This document shows, piece by piece, positions 43,748-54,297 of a stretch of DNA of 64,000 nucleotides. Both the position numbers and the translations under genes were made by a program. The notes below the pieces were generated by a model. It saw only the letters and a program-made list of their open reading frames with translations. It had not been told where the DNA came from and made no database searches. Source of the stretch: Chrysophaeum taylorii (Eukaryota; Sar; Pelagophyceae; Pelagomonadales; Pelagomonadaceae). The stretch covers positions 62,001 through 126,000 of the forward strand of contig JAQMWT010000318.1 of the NCBI GenBank assembly GCA_029834535.1, in the 5' to 3' direction. Each line of letters opens with the position of its first letter. Positions within the stretch are counted from its first letter, which is position 1.

Positions 43748-44123
43748 AGCCTGTAGACGAGGAGCGCCGAAAGGTCGGTCGGCGGAGAGTGACCATCAAG
43801 CTTGTCGCCATGCGACGAGGAGGAGACCGCGATGTGACTGACAACCAACTCGTCGATAACCTTCCGTCTTCGCCCCCCGGCCATACCCCGTCCCACTGCG
43901 AACGTTCCGGCTGCCAACCGGCCCGCCCGGGAGGCGAATAGGTGCCAACCTACGCCGGGAGGGCGGATGCCCTCGCAAGGCTCAGGATTCATGAGGCACC
44001 GTCCTCCATCGCAACCATGCGGTCGGCGATCAGGGTAAGGGCACAGGCCCGTGATTCCGGACTGGCACCTGTCGGCCCGGCCTGGCCCCCATGCTCGGGA
44101 GAGGTCTGAAGTTAGTTAGTTAG
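43748..44123. mobile_element. Short LINE derivative with 5' inversion (twin priming)
   Basis: 43748-44040 is the reverse complement of the 5' part of the element at 5402-5760 (about 5405-5690). 44042-44123 is its 3' tail in forward orientation, ending (TTAG)n. The two parts share ACAGG at the junction. This is the structure made by twin priming during LINE-type insertion. Possible flanking duplication: TTTTAAAATCA (43735-43745) and TTTTATATCA (44124-44133), imperfect. Confidence 0.8.
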
Positions 44124-44149
44124 TTTTATATCATGCTTAAGAAGGCTTT

Positions 44150-45110
44150 TCAAGGGGGCGCGTGAGCGGCGCTTTTGGTTTTGCGACGAAAATAATGCTT
44201 TTAAAACCGAGAGCTAGGTGCTGCAGCCACGCAGAATCTACTACCGTGGCGTTACGCGCGCGGCATTGGCATGGGCACCCCCCCATGACCGCCCGCCTGA
44301 GAAGGAGATTGGATCCTAAGACAGCGCGGCGACGATACGCGCAAGGAGAGCGGGCAGCGACGCGCGGCCTCGAGAGCAAATTTTTCCCACGGCTTGGCGT
44401 ACTTAAGCTGGGCCCATTCTCGTACCTTCCATCGTTCGTAGAAGCCACCCAAACCGCGACTCACTTCGGTGGTGTTGCCGTGGTCGTGCGTCATTCTTCA
44501 GCAACAAGCGGACATCGGCGGACACCAGGCTTATTACGTGGTCTGCGTGAGACGGACGGATCACCCCATTCTGCATCCCAAAATCTTCTCTCCGAGAGGG
44601 AGCGCGTCTTTGATAATAATCGACTCGGGGTCGAGTTAAAACGCGAAACTCGACGACGACCTCGAGAAGAAACTGCGAGAGGCAACGCTCCTGGAGGGAG
44701 CACCCGAAGATTGTAGTCCCACACTTGCGCGGGACCGTACGGGACCACGTTCAGGAGTTCCTCGCCGTCGCGTACCCGATCCGGAGTTCAATAGCTGTCC
44801 AGCTTGATCAGGGGAAAACGGCAACGCGAGCACGTGCCGTTACGCCAGCATAAGCAACTCGCAAGTGAACACCTCCTTATGATAACATCCTCCTCCTCCT
44901 CGCGCATCTCGACAACCCCGCCCCGCCGCAAGATCTCCCCGAGAACTGCTGCTGCACCGTCGAGAACTGTACGAGAATTTAAGACGGCAAATACAAGCTG
45001 CGGCGCGAAGGGATGTCAAGACGTCGACAGCCTCGCTCCGGAAGAGATCGCTGACACCACCCCTGTAATTTATTCTAACCCAGTCATCGTCAGTACGAAA
45101 GTCTAAAATA
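44150..45110 (+). pseudogene. Possible decayed coding region inside element X
   Basis: Forward fragments look codon-like in different frames: GGHQAYYVVCVRRTDHPILH (about 44514-44573), NAKLDDDLEKKLREATLLEG (about 44639-44698) and LYENLRRQIQAAARRDVKT (about 44966-45022). No family is recognised, and a minus-strand reading cannot be excluded. Possibly part of the element X transposase or captured host sequence. Confidence 0.3.
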
Positions 45111-45358
45111 TGACAAGTTTGATGTGATTGTTCGAAATTTGATCACACCAAATTGAATGCCTCCAAGTTTGACCATACACACGCATCAACATGCGAATAC
45201 TCGCAGAACAACATCCACAAACAAGGCCTGCGTAAGACAACGCTGATACCACGCTGTTTCGTCGTCGCCCAAGATTATTTATTCGGATGCGCCTTATTAG
45301 TTAGTTCGATGTTTATGACAGGCTGCAGCGAACGATCCCGGTTCGCCATCTCGTGCCT

Positions 45359-46105
45359 TTAATAGCGGATGACATTGTTGCAGATGTCTATCAAAAACGC
45401 ATATGCCGAGAAAGAAGAGCCGCCCGACTTGCCCTCCATAAAAGGCCCTTGATGAGGACCGACACGGCCTCGCAGAAATACTTCGCGCGACAGCTGGATC
45501 TTTTTTGTCGGCACGAAGGTTCCGAGAGCAGGCGTGCCTTTTACAACACGCGTGACGGTATTGTCTACTTGCACATCACAACGAGCAGCACGCACACAAA
45601 AGCCGCATCTTGCATATATCCACTTCAACGACGACAGCGCTGTCGCGCTGTAGACCATGTTGTCGTACGCGCCGTCTAAAAACTTGCCGCCCGTGTCGAA
45701 CATCAGATGCTGCTGCAAGTCGACCTCGAGAACACACATGCTGAACTTGGCATTGTTCGGCTAGGTTGAGTAAAGTGGACTACCCTCGTGTTTGTTTTCA
45801 CGCTCTGAGCTGCGACAGCGTACGCGGCGATCTCTCGTAGTCGTTTACCACCTTCGTCTCAGAACACGCGACCTCTCGTTTTCTTTCTCGGCGTCGTGGT
45901 CAACCGACGTCGGCGTGTTACCACCACGCTCCCGCTCGAGCTGAGCGACGAAACCCGCATCGATACCGTCCTCCTCGTCGTTCGTTTCCAAGTCGAAGGA
46001 CGCTCCGGAGTCACCACTGCGCGACGACACGAACAGAACCGCTCAAACCTCGATCACGGCGGCGGGCCTTGTTTTTTTGCCACGACCAACCGTACGTTTG
46101 CTCTC
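45359..46105 (-). pseudogene. Element X minus-strand coding remnant, copy 2
   Basis: The best frame (45359-45739) gives 126 codons (VCVLEVDLQQHLMFDTGGKF near its start). A second fragment, 45845-46030, is acidic (DLETNDEEDGIDAGFVAQLE) and ends in VDHDAEKENERS. Both are shared with copy 1 at 14040-14560, where they are more broken. No known domain; I would look for a transposase. Confidence 0.4.
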
Positions 46106-46242
46106 TAAGAGTACAAGTTTAGTAGTCAACCAAGATACGGATTGACTGTAATCTTAAGTGACAACCACCACACTTGTTGTTGAGGGTGTACGGCGACCAA
46201 ACATATATGGTGGTTGGAAACTTTTGACTTTTCCCTTAAAAA

Positions 46243-46812
46243 AAGGGTGTGTGAGACACAGATTCGAGGACAGACTACCACTGTTCTCACGCTCTGCTGA
46301 AGGGTAACACAGTTGTGATTACTGTTCTCTCCCATCCCTCGGCACACCGGGCTCAGACATTTTCCTAAGTTTCCCCTCTCTCGGCGTCGTCCAACAGAGC
46401 TCGCAATCTCGCGGAAAAGGCTGCGAAGATCCGCAATACCCCGACTTTGCGGGCGCACGCCTTTTTGTTTTTGCCACCACCGAAGCCCACATTCGCTTTG
46501 ACCAGCAGCAACTTCGCGCGAGAAGATTAAAAAACATCGTTTGTTTTGTGTGACTCTTCCCGGTCGTGCTCTGCACTTCACAAATCCCCGGAAGCTCAAA
46601 ACATTGCACCCAGAGCCGGCACTATTATCGCATGCTTCGCCTTGGCCGTCTTGACGGCGCGATGCGCGTCATGAAGGAGAATGGCGGGGTGCCATCTTTT
46701 GTGAAAGAGCAATGAGTTTCCCCGTGGGGATCTCATCTCTGATTTCGTTTTGTTTCTAGTGCACACAGCACACACTGAGAACGCTTACAAACCCAAATTG
46801 CCGCGCATTACG
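46243..46812. other. Unassigned spacer
   Basis: 46277-46326 repeats the segment at 32518-32573. Minus-strand frames at 46319-46609 have no recognisable domain. Confidence 0.35.
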
Positions 46813-47305
46813 AGCACGTTGGCCGTTTCTTTCGGGGGGGTTGTGACTTCGCACGTTGGCCGTTTCTTTCGGGGGGGTTGTGACTTCGCACGTTGGCCGT
46901 TTCTTTTTCGGGGGGGTTGTGACTTCGCACGTTGGCCGTTTCTTTTTCGGGGGGGGTTGTGACTTCGCACGTCGGCCGTTTCTTTCGGGGGGGTTGTGAC
47001 TTCGCACGTTGGCCGTTTCTTTTTCGGGGGGGTTGTGACTTCGCACGTTGGCCGTTTCTTTCGGGGGGGTTGTGACTTCGCACGTTGGCCGTTTCTTTTT
47101 CGGGGGTTGTGACTTCGCACGTTGGCCGTTTCTTTCGGGGGGGTTGTGACTTCGCACGTTGGCCGTTTCTTTTTCGGGGGGTTGTGACTTCGCACGTCGG
47201 CCGTTTCTTTCGGGGGGGTTGTGACTTCGCACGTTGGCCGTTTCTTTTTCGGGGGGGTTGTGACTTCGCACGTTGGCCGTTTCTTTCGGGGGGGTTGTGA
47301 CTTCG
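46813..47305. repeat. 37-41 bp minisatellite with G-runs, 13 units
   Basis: Each unit is CACGTTGGCCGTTTCTTT(TT)CGGGGGGG-type sequence followed by TTGTGACTTCG. Units alternate irregularly between a CTTTC and a CTTTTTC form and vary in G-run length (5-8), so the length is 37-41 bp. The long open frames on both strands here only reflect the repeat. Confidence 0.97.
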
Positions 47306-49235
47306 AGGGATCTGAATGCGTACCATCTCTGCCCAGCATCTCATCTCTGCTCGAATCCGATCACCTGACGACCTATGGACACCGCTCTAAGTGTATCTAT
47401 CGTTTGCCATTACCGTTGTACCCTGGTGCTAGAGCGCGCGCGCACCGTCCCACTGGCACTCAGCTCTCTCGCAGATGGTGTCACGCTTCAGTGAGTGAGT
47501 GAGTGTACGCAGAGTGTTGGTCCAGGTCTGAACTCACAAAGCACACCACCTGAATGAATCTCTGCACCTCTACCTTATTGGGCCTTCAGTGCATAACCAT
47601 CGTTTAGAGAATTGCCCCTCGAGATTCGTTGCGTTAACGCCCATCAGCCGGCTACGCAACCCGACACTCCAACCATTGCCCTCGCCCTTGGTTACTTACT
47701 TACTTCAAGAGCCATCCATCCATCCATTCGGATTGCGCGCGATTTTATTTTCGTCGGGGTACGATTTTTGTTTGCCCATCCCTCGTTTTTTTCTCTACGT
47801 CCCACGGCGTCACGCGGGCCCTTGTTCAATTACGCTCGAACACTCTCCTGGTCTCTCTGGATGTCCACACAGCAAAGCTCGGGTGGTGGTGACAAACCTT
47901 AGAAGAAAAAGAGCGCCGAGGTCTGGATGGCACAACGCGGTGGTCCTGCTTTTAATAGCATCCCCCCCCGTAACCGAGCCAGCGCCGGTTAGTATAGTGT
48001 CTCGGAGGAAGGTGAGGGTGGCAGTCGATTTCAATTTCCGGACGAACATCAGGATCGGCGCGCAGACGTGTTGGCCAGCTACGAGTTGGGCGTCGATTTA
48101 TGCTGACGTGCGGCGAAAGGTAGACATCTGGACGATGAGCTGGCAAGAAGCGTCGCTGCCGCACAAATTTTCAGACTTGCCTCTCGAGCACGTCGTCTCC
48201 ACCTTCTCTCAAGGCAAGCGAGCCGGCGTTTGAAATCCGTTGCCTCGAGGTGTTTGTTTTTTTTTCCGGGCATCGAAAAAAAGCAAACAGCATCCCAGCC
48301 GGGTTTGATCGCTACCACCCGCGCGATGAAGATCATCGACATCGCGGTACGCTCCTTTTTCCGCTGTAGATCGTGGAGGTACTCGTGGTCCCTGGTTCAA
48401 ATCTACCCCTGGCTGTACCCTCCGCCAGACGTTCGAACCTCAGTGTTGTGAGGGAACGCCGTGGCGACGTCCTTTCTCAAAAAACGCCTGTGGCAGTTAA
48501 AAGCGTATGATAGGCTAATCCGGAGAAGCCGCACATCCTTTTTCTGCTATGGATGGTGGAGGATATGAGATACGTCTCGGGACCGGCACTAGGCCCGAGT
48601 ACGCAGAACAGCACCGTCGTACTCGGGCTGCTGGAGAAGTCCAGCTCTCTTCGGTTCGGGGCGTGCGGGCGCTTTCTGACACACTAGACTCTCGGCATGA
48701 GCGGCCACCAAAAGTGTTCTAGTTTCTACCGCACTGCGGCGGCGGCGACCGATAGATGGTGTCGCGGTAAAGTCGGATGATGACGATGCGGTCGCGGGGC
48801 GACAATCATAGGGTGCAAATCAACTGCAACACGGTTTATAAATAAAGGACTTCCTTCATTTTCTCGAAGCGGGTGTTAGCTCCATATCGACGAAGAGAGT
48901 GGCATTCGATATCGGATGTTTTCGCAGGTACAGCATCGTCCTCCTGGGCTATCTATCTATCTATCTATCTATCTCGTCGAGCGCCAGATATATATCGGGA
49001 ATCTTATCGATGTACTGGCACGCGGCAGCATCCCTGAAGATAAGATACTCGGGTGTGCCTGCAATCTGAGCTTCTGACGTTGTCTCACATTGGCATTGCA
49101 TCTTCCTTCAGGTCTTCGTCTTCCGGCGGCAACTCGGTCGTGATAAACGACGATATCCGGCCAAGGGTACTCCTTTGTCACTCATCGATGGAGCTCTTGG
49201 AACTCCAAACAGGCGTGGTGGTTCAGTTCAAAGGT
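47306..49235. other. Unassigned
   Basis: (TATC)n at 48951-48973; C-run at 47964-47969. Forward frames about 47910-48233 and 48230-48451 have plausible composition (KFSDLPLEHVVSTFSQGKRA; KSVASRCLFFFPGIEKKQTA) but no recognised domain. No gene is called. Confidence 0.3.
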
Positions 49236-49900
49236 TCACCAAATTTCGTCAGTTTCGATGACTTGATCTTGCGAGGCAGGGATACCCTGTGACTTTCCCG
49301 AGCCGAATTCGGATCGAAGTCGGCGAGTCGCCAAGTTTCCCGGAAGAGTGCGTCGACTTCTGGAAATACCGACGATGATCACCCACCCCTCGATGTAAGC
49401 GCGAAAGTGTTTCAGAGAAAGGATAACTGGTCCAGCCGACGGGGCGGCTCGCATCTCCTTCGGCACACGCCTTTCCGGTGTCGTCCCTTGAATTGAACGA
49501 TTCAGATAGGCGCCAAGACAGGCATCTGAAATGGTAAATCATAGTCGGGGTGGTGTCTACTCCTCGAGAATCAACCAAAGCATCATCATATCGTGTCCCA
49601 AGCCATTCGAGCGTCCGAGTAATACTTCACGTTTGCTCGTGCCAATAAAGGAACGGATCTGGTCTTCGGAGAAGTGTTCGGTCCCTGGAATCGGCGCTTT
49701 CTGCAGCGCGCTGGGGATCCGGCTTCAAGCCTTCAGGAGTCGAAACGTGTCGCACTTCAATCAGAACTTGCAAGGAGCTCATCCGATCCCATCATAATAT
49801 CGTCGACACACGCGACTACGTCCTGGTACATCCGAGAGGTCGCTGGTAAATCTGTTCGAAGAAGGGAGCTCCAGCACACACAGGAAACTGTTGGCTGACC
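49236..49900 (-). pseudogene. Ty3/gypsy reverse transcriptase-RNase H relic
   Basis: The minus strand shows, in order, ACVDDIMMGSDE (about 49790-49830; the YVDD catalytic region of a Gypsy RT), VSTPEGLKPDP (about 49720-49755; usual Gypsy form V-G-I-PDP after the LGH motif) and LKHFRAYIEGW (about 49385-49415; the hFR-YLEG segment at the start of Gypsy RNase H). The three are in different frames. No LTRs are visible nearby. An old fragment, the only Gypsy pol trace in the window. Confidence 0.65.
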
Positions 49901-50051
49901 AACAATGACGCGTGGTCTTCCGGCTGCGTCTTCGCTGCTCGCGGGCACGCCGCTCGCTGCCCGCGAACGCCGCCGTTCTGCAACGACGCGCGGACCGTTA
50001 AGGTTGTTTGCGCTCAAGGCCGCCGCCGCCGCCGAGGCGGTCCTCGCACGC

Positions 50052-53010
50052 TCTTGGGATAATGGTTTACGTACCCAGGGATAATAAATAAATAAAATTT
50101 GGGTAAAAACCCCTATGGCACGCACTATCAGAAGTGTGAACGTTGGGATCAAGTGTTGCTACGTGGCTGCAACCCTGCCCTGACTCGTCGCTTGAAACCG
50201 CTCTAGAAAGAGGGACGCGCACAGTGGTGGCGGTGCGGGTGCTTGAAGGTCTCGGTGTGGTGTGGGGTGGCAGCCGAGCCTGGAATGGCAGCGCGCTTAG
50301 TTGCGGCCGCGATGATGTCGAGCAGGCTTCTTCGCGCTCAACGGCGCCTCTCCGCCGTGCGCTTTGGCACCGCGACCACGGCCGCGCTTGCGGAAGGGTA
50401 GAGGATAATCGTGTTTTTCCGCCGGGACTTGAGCGTGCTTGAGGCGGATTGCGAGAGCGAGAGCGTGCTTGCACTTGTAATAATAGTGCCTGAATTTGGG
50501 GCAGCAGCACGCGTAGAACGTGTATGCGATTGATGTTTCCCGGGTCCAGCCTTTTTGAGGACGTGGGCCGCCCCGACGATGCTCAGAGCCTCGTGTCCAG
50601 GGACTTCCCGTCCAGGGTGGTGCGACACAAGCCGCCGTTTTCTGCGACGACGACAACAAAGTCACGGAGAAATCGAAGGGTCTGCTCGCTCTTGGTCGCC
50701 TCGACAGAAACAAATGCCCCCCTTGACTGCTTCGTGCCCGGCGGACACGAGAGTAAGACGAAGGAGTCGGACTTGACTTTCTTGAGGAAGTCGCCATCAC
50801 GAGCTTGCCGGCGTGTGAATGTACTCCTGCGCCTCCTTCTTCCAATCCCTGCCGTTGTTCTATCTGCGGGTGCTGAGCAAATAGCCATCGTTTTGGCTCC
50901 TCCGAGTCTCGAGGTACCGGACGATGCTTCTCCAGAGGCTGGAAATATACCGAAAACCTCGCGGGCAGTGCCATCCTCCTTGATGAGGTTGTTGCAGGAT
51001 TCGTTGTTGCCGTTGTTGTCGCGCGGCGTACCGGGAGCACCCGTTCGAGCCCGGATCCAGCCGGGCTTTTTCTCATACTTCGCCAGACCGTACTCTACGA
51101 GCACCAGACTTGGATAAAGGCACTTCTCGGTCCACTCGTCCGTGAAGCGACGCAGGACTACCTTGTCGAGACAGACCGCCGCCGATTGTGCCGACGACGC
51201 TAATTTGCTCAAGTTGGGCCTTCATGTCGCTGAACCAGCAGAGTTCATGAAGGACATGGCACCCCAATTCGCACCTATGCCCCGGCTTTGTCTAGTCGAA
51301 GATTCCCCGTTTTTTGTTGTTGGCCCTGGTCATGTGTACAAAGCAATTGAGCAAGTCGACGGCGCCAAGGCCGAAGTGGTCGACGACGCCATTCTGGATC
51401 TTGTCAGCGTTGTCGGCCATTACAAAGTCGGGAGCAGTGGGTGCTGGGGAAGTTATGAGGCCTGCGGCCATACTCACCGAAACACCCGCCTCCCAGGTAA
51501 CACCCAGCACGATGCCGTAAACGTGCATGTTCTCGGTGAAGGCGAGGGTGAAGGTCAGTATGTGGTAGGTCTGGTCGATGTCGACAGTCCCGGTGTTGAT
51601 GATAGGGTAACCCTCGGCATTGATTCGACGAGTGCCGTCGGTGCACACGAGGTTGCCGATAGAGAGGTAATGGCGGCACCCGACATTCAAGAGGAGGTTC
51701 TTGGTGCTGACAACGACGACGATGCGGGTATCCGAGTCGCCGATCTCCAGGGTGCGATGCAAAAGAGGAATTGGGTCATGGTCGCCGATCATGTCGAGCA
51801 TGCTCACGAGGGCGCCGAGGTCACGACCGTCAACCATCGTGTCCGTGTACGCGACCATGTCGCCCACTGACAGGCTACCGAAGTGTAGCTTGATGCGCAT
51901 ACGGCGGACGAAGCGCGCGCATCAGCTGCCTCCGATTCTTGTTGCCCTCGTGCAACTTGAACCGGTCCTTGTGAATAAGGCCGGTGTCCACGAGCCACTG
52001 GAGGATGGGCACGGCGCGGGGTTTGGGGTCGGCGGCGAAGCGCGGGCCAGGATAGGGCCCTTGAGCAGTCGCGGGAGACCTCGACGACATTGCCGGGTGT
52101 CGCTGAGGTCGCTGGCGTGGTTCTGGTGCTCGCCGCTCAAGTGGAGCTCAACCTGACCGGCAGCGATGTGGTAAACGAGCTTCGCCTTGGCCCGGCAGCA
52201 CGGCTTGTTCTTGCGGAACTCGCTGGCCAGGTATAGCGTCACCTTGCTATGATCTGTACTGGGAGCGGTGGTCCGCGCGACTCCCCACCTCGAATGGTTC
52301 AGAGAACGCACCTTGAATTCGTTCTTGATGGGCGCGGATCGCTCGCCTGTCTCGTACTTGCCGGTGTGGTTCTTGGTAGCGCTGAGCTTGTAATCACCAG
52401 CGGCGGCGACTACTGCGAGCTCATACTTACCGCTTGATACTGTGCATCGCGGCGTGCGGAGCGTGCCGTCCTTGTTGAGGGTGGCTTTGGTGGAGGCTTC
52501 GGACAGGGGCTCGATCTCGTCGTCCTCGTCGTCCTCGTCGTCCTCGACCTCCTCGACCTCCTCGTTGTCGTCCACGACCTCCCAACCTGCTTCCATGGTC
52601 TCGTGCCCATGGCCATAAGCTCGTCCTCCTCCTCCTCCTCCTCCTCCTCGCCAGAGCCGAGCCGCCGCGCAGAATGCGCCATCTCGACCACGCTCTCGTC
52701 ACTTGCATCGAGTGCCTCCCCGCGGCGGCTGCGCTGCTGCGGCCGGGGGTTTGGAGTCGTTTTGCTTGGATGGTTCGCGCGCGCGCTTTGCTCCTTTCGG
52801 TGCACCTCGACTCCGATGATGATGATACGTCCCCAGCCGCTTCGCAATACCTGCAAGGCCCTCATCTCCTTGCTGAAATAAATAAATCCCAGCCGAACGC
52901 ATCGCACGCCTCGCGCGCCATGATTCTCGAGCACACAGGACAATCCGTCGCACTCGTTCCCAGTGTGCATCTTCGCATCTTATCTTCAAAGCAGCGACAA
53001 ATATCTCGTT
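50052..53010 (-). mobile_element. Mutator-like element (MULE-1), left TIR present, right end not found
   Basis: The left end, 50052-50160 (TTGGGATAATGGTTTACGTA...), is almost the same as the left end of MULE-2 at 54298. 52880-53010 matches the sequence near the right end of MULE-2 (55530-55660). The last part with the right TIR (MULE-2 55778-55844) has no counterpart here, so the right end was lost by deletion or another insertion. Contains a complete set of MULE transposase domains. Confidence 0.75.
50297..52605 (-). pseudogene. MULE transposase: FLYWCH-type finger, MULE domain, SWIM finger
   Basis: Read from 52596 (ATG) downward. An acidic N-terminus (VEDDEDDEDDEIEPLSE) leads to a FLYWCH/WRKY-like finger: CCRAKAKLVYHIAAGQVELH then GEHQNH (about 52100-52210). 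The MULE catalytic domain is in the 202-codon frame 51292-51900: VCTDGTRRI and GTVDIDQTYH (first acidic site, about 51570-51640), VMADNADKIQNGV (second, about 51395-51430) and CFVHMTRAN (about 51325-51350). Then NNESCNNLIKEDGT (about 50960-51010) and a SWIM finger CCCPKF...CKHALALAIR (about 50440-50500). Frames change near 52080, 51900, 51270, 51000 and 50570, so it is broken. Order and motifs are those of MuDR-type transposases that cut and paste DNA. Confidence 0.85.
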
Positions 53011-54297
53011 GAGTGGTCGCAGCTCCGCCAGGAGCAACAACGTTGGCGTCGAGGCCACGGCGTTTTATCTGGCATAATTTCGCAACCGGGGGCAACTCGC
53101 CGAAGCCCTCGCGTCGCTCCAGACCCTCTATCATATCTGCTCTTTGTCCAGGTCCAACTTCCCCCTGCAGGAGGAATCGATTCAACGCTGGAGTGAATGA
53201 GCGTTTCTGCTCTCTTCACTGCTGATGCTTGCCCCCCTCCTCCAGAAAGGAAGACCCGTATCTCTGTACTCGAGAAGACAAAGATGGACCCTCTCCAGTG
53301 GTATGGCATTTGCCGCGTGCGGACCATTCCAATTCCCACGTGTCGCTACTGACGCAGACTCCTCCTCACCTCCCCCCCGGAGAAGCTTTCGCACTGGTAG
53401 CGAGGCCAGATAAACAACGGACCTTGCGGCACGCAAGGGCTGAGTACTCCAAAGGTCTCACGGAGAACCGGACGAGCTTGTGAACGAGACTGTTGTCAAA
53501 TCGCGGAGACTCTCCGCATGGCGACAGGCGTCAACCTCCAATTTCTGCGGCCCCTCTTCTCGGCCCCGCAATTCTGGGCCTGGCTCCCATGCTCGGGAGA
53601 GGTCTCAAGTTAGTTGCCTAGAAAATCTCAAGTTTTTGAAGGGGAAAATCCATGGTCTTGTCTTGAAGCCCTGAAGAGCCTGGGGTCGAGCTGTCCGAAG
53701 TTGGTCACCTCGTAGGGGGGGTCTTCCGGTTTTTGAAGGATAATCTCCACGGACTCCCCCGACACCGGAACTTCTGTGGATGGAGCTCTGCCATGCTTTG
53801 CTTCCGGGTGGACATCCTGGACGCCCAAACAACAACTTAGTTTAGTTGATTGTTTGAGTGCTCTCACGGGCTCTAGGAGGGAGCGTTCGGAGAATGAACG
53901 AGGGAAAACGGCATCAGAGGCGAGCCTGGAGCCGGCAGCGTCCTTGTCCGCCCTTTGAGTGTGACGTCTACATCGTCGGCATTCTTCTTCTTCTTCTTCT
54001 TGGATGGTGGCGGCGTGCGGGCGTTCTCGTGCAAACTTTGCGCGAAGGCTCTCGGAGACCCAGGCGAGTTGGACCTTGATGCCGTACTGTGTTTTGAGGT
54101 GACGAATGATGAAGATCTTTCCGGCGTGCGTTCTGGGTGGTGTACGGTCCGAGGTTGTGGGTGGTCTCGAGCACCTGCTTGATCTTCTTGGCTGATTAGC
54201 CAGCCCTTGACGTTGCTGACAGCCTGCTCGAGTTACGACGATGTATTGAGCTTCCTCTCGGCGTATGCCTGACCGAGTTTCCCACGGACCGGGTCGC
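53011..54297. other. Spacer between the two MULEs
   Basis: A minus-strand stretch at about 53640-53860 (VPVSGESVEIILQKPEDPPY) is codon-like, and 53229-53483 is open forward; neither is recognised. CTT repeats at 53985-54001. A LINE tail is listed separately. Confidence 0.35.
53573..53620 (+). mobile_element. LINE 3'-tail fragment
   Basis: GGGCCTGGCTCCCATGCTCG, GGAGAGGTCTCAAGTTAGTT matches the common LINE 3' terminus. Only the last 48 bases are recognisable; the sequence before it is too diverged to assign. Confidence 0.7.

Larger units (their letters stand above)
43464..46235 (-). mobile_element. Element X, copy 2: unclassified TIR transposon with AAGTTTGGTCA arrays
   Basis: The left end reads GGGATCGGTCAAGTTTGG; the right end, inverted, reads GGGAAAAGTCAAAAGTTTCC (GGGAAAAGTCAAGTTTCC in copy 1). 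Both sides are flanked by TTAAAAA (43457-43463 and 46236-46242). AAGTTTGGTCA words are repeated about ten times inside the left end (43470-43735). They reappear, diverged and inverted, near the right end (46110-46205), with a few at 45110-45180. The interior carries degenerate minus-strand coding fragments shared with copy 1. A 5'-inverted LINE derivative sits at 43748-44123. The superfamily is not clear. Confidence 0.6.

Noticed and set aside
46813-47305. CRISPR-like array or G-quadruplex cluster
   Set aside because: There are no unique spacers, the context is eukaryotic, and each unit has only one G-run about 38 bp from the next, too far for a canonical quadruplex.
46756-47344. Three long overlapping minus-strand frames with 13-residue periods
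   Set aside because: They are the minisatellite read in three phases; no non-repeat sequence supports coding.
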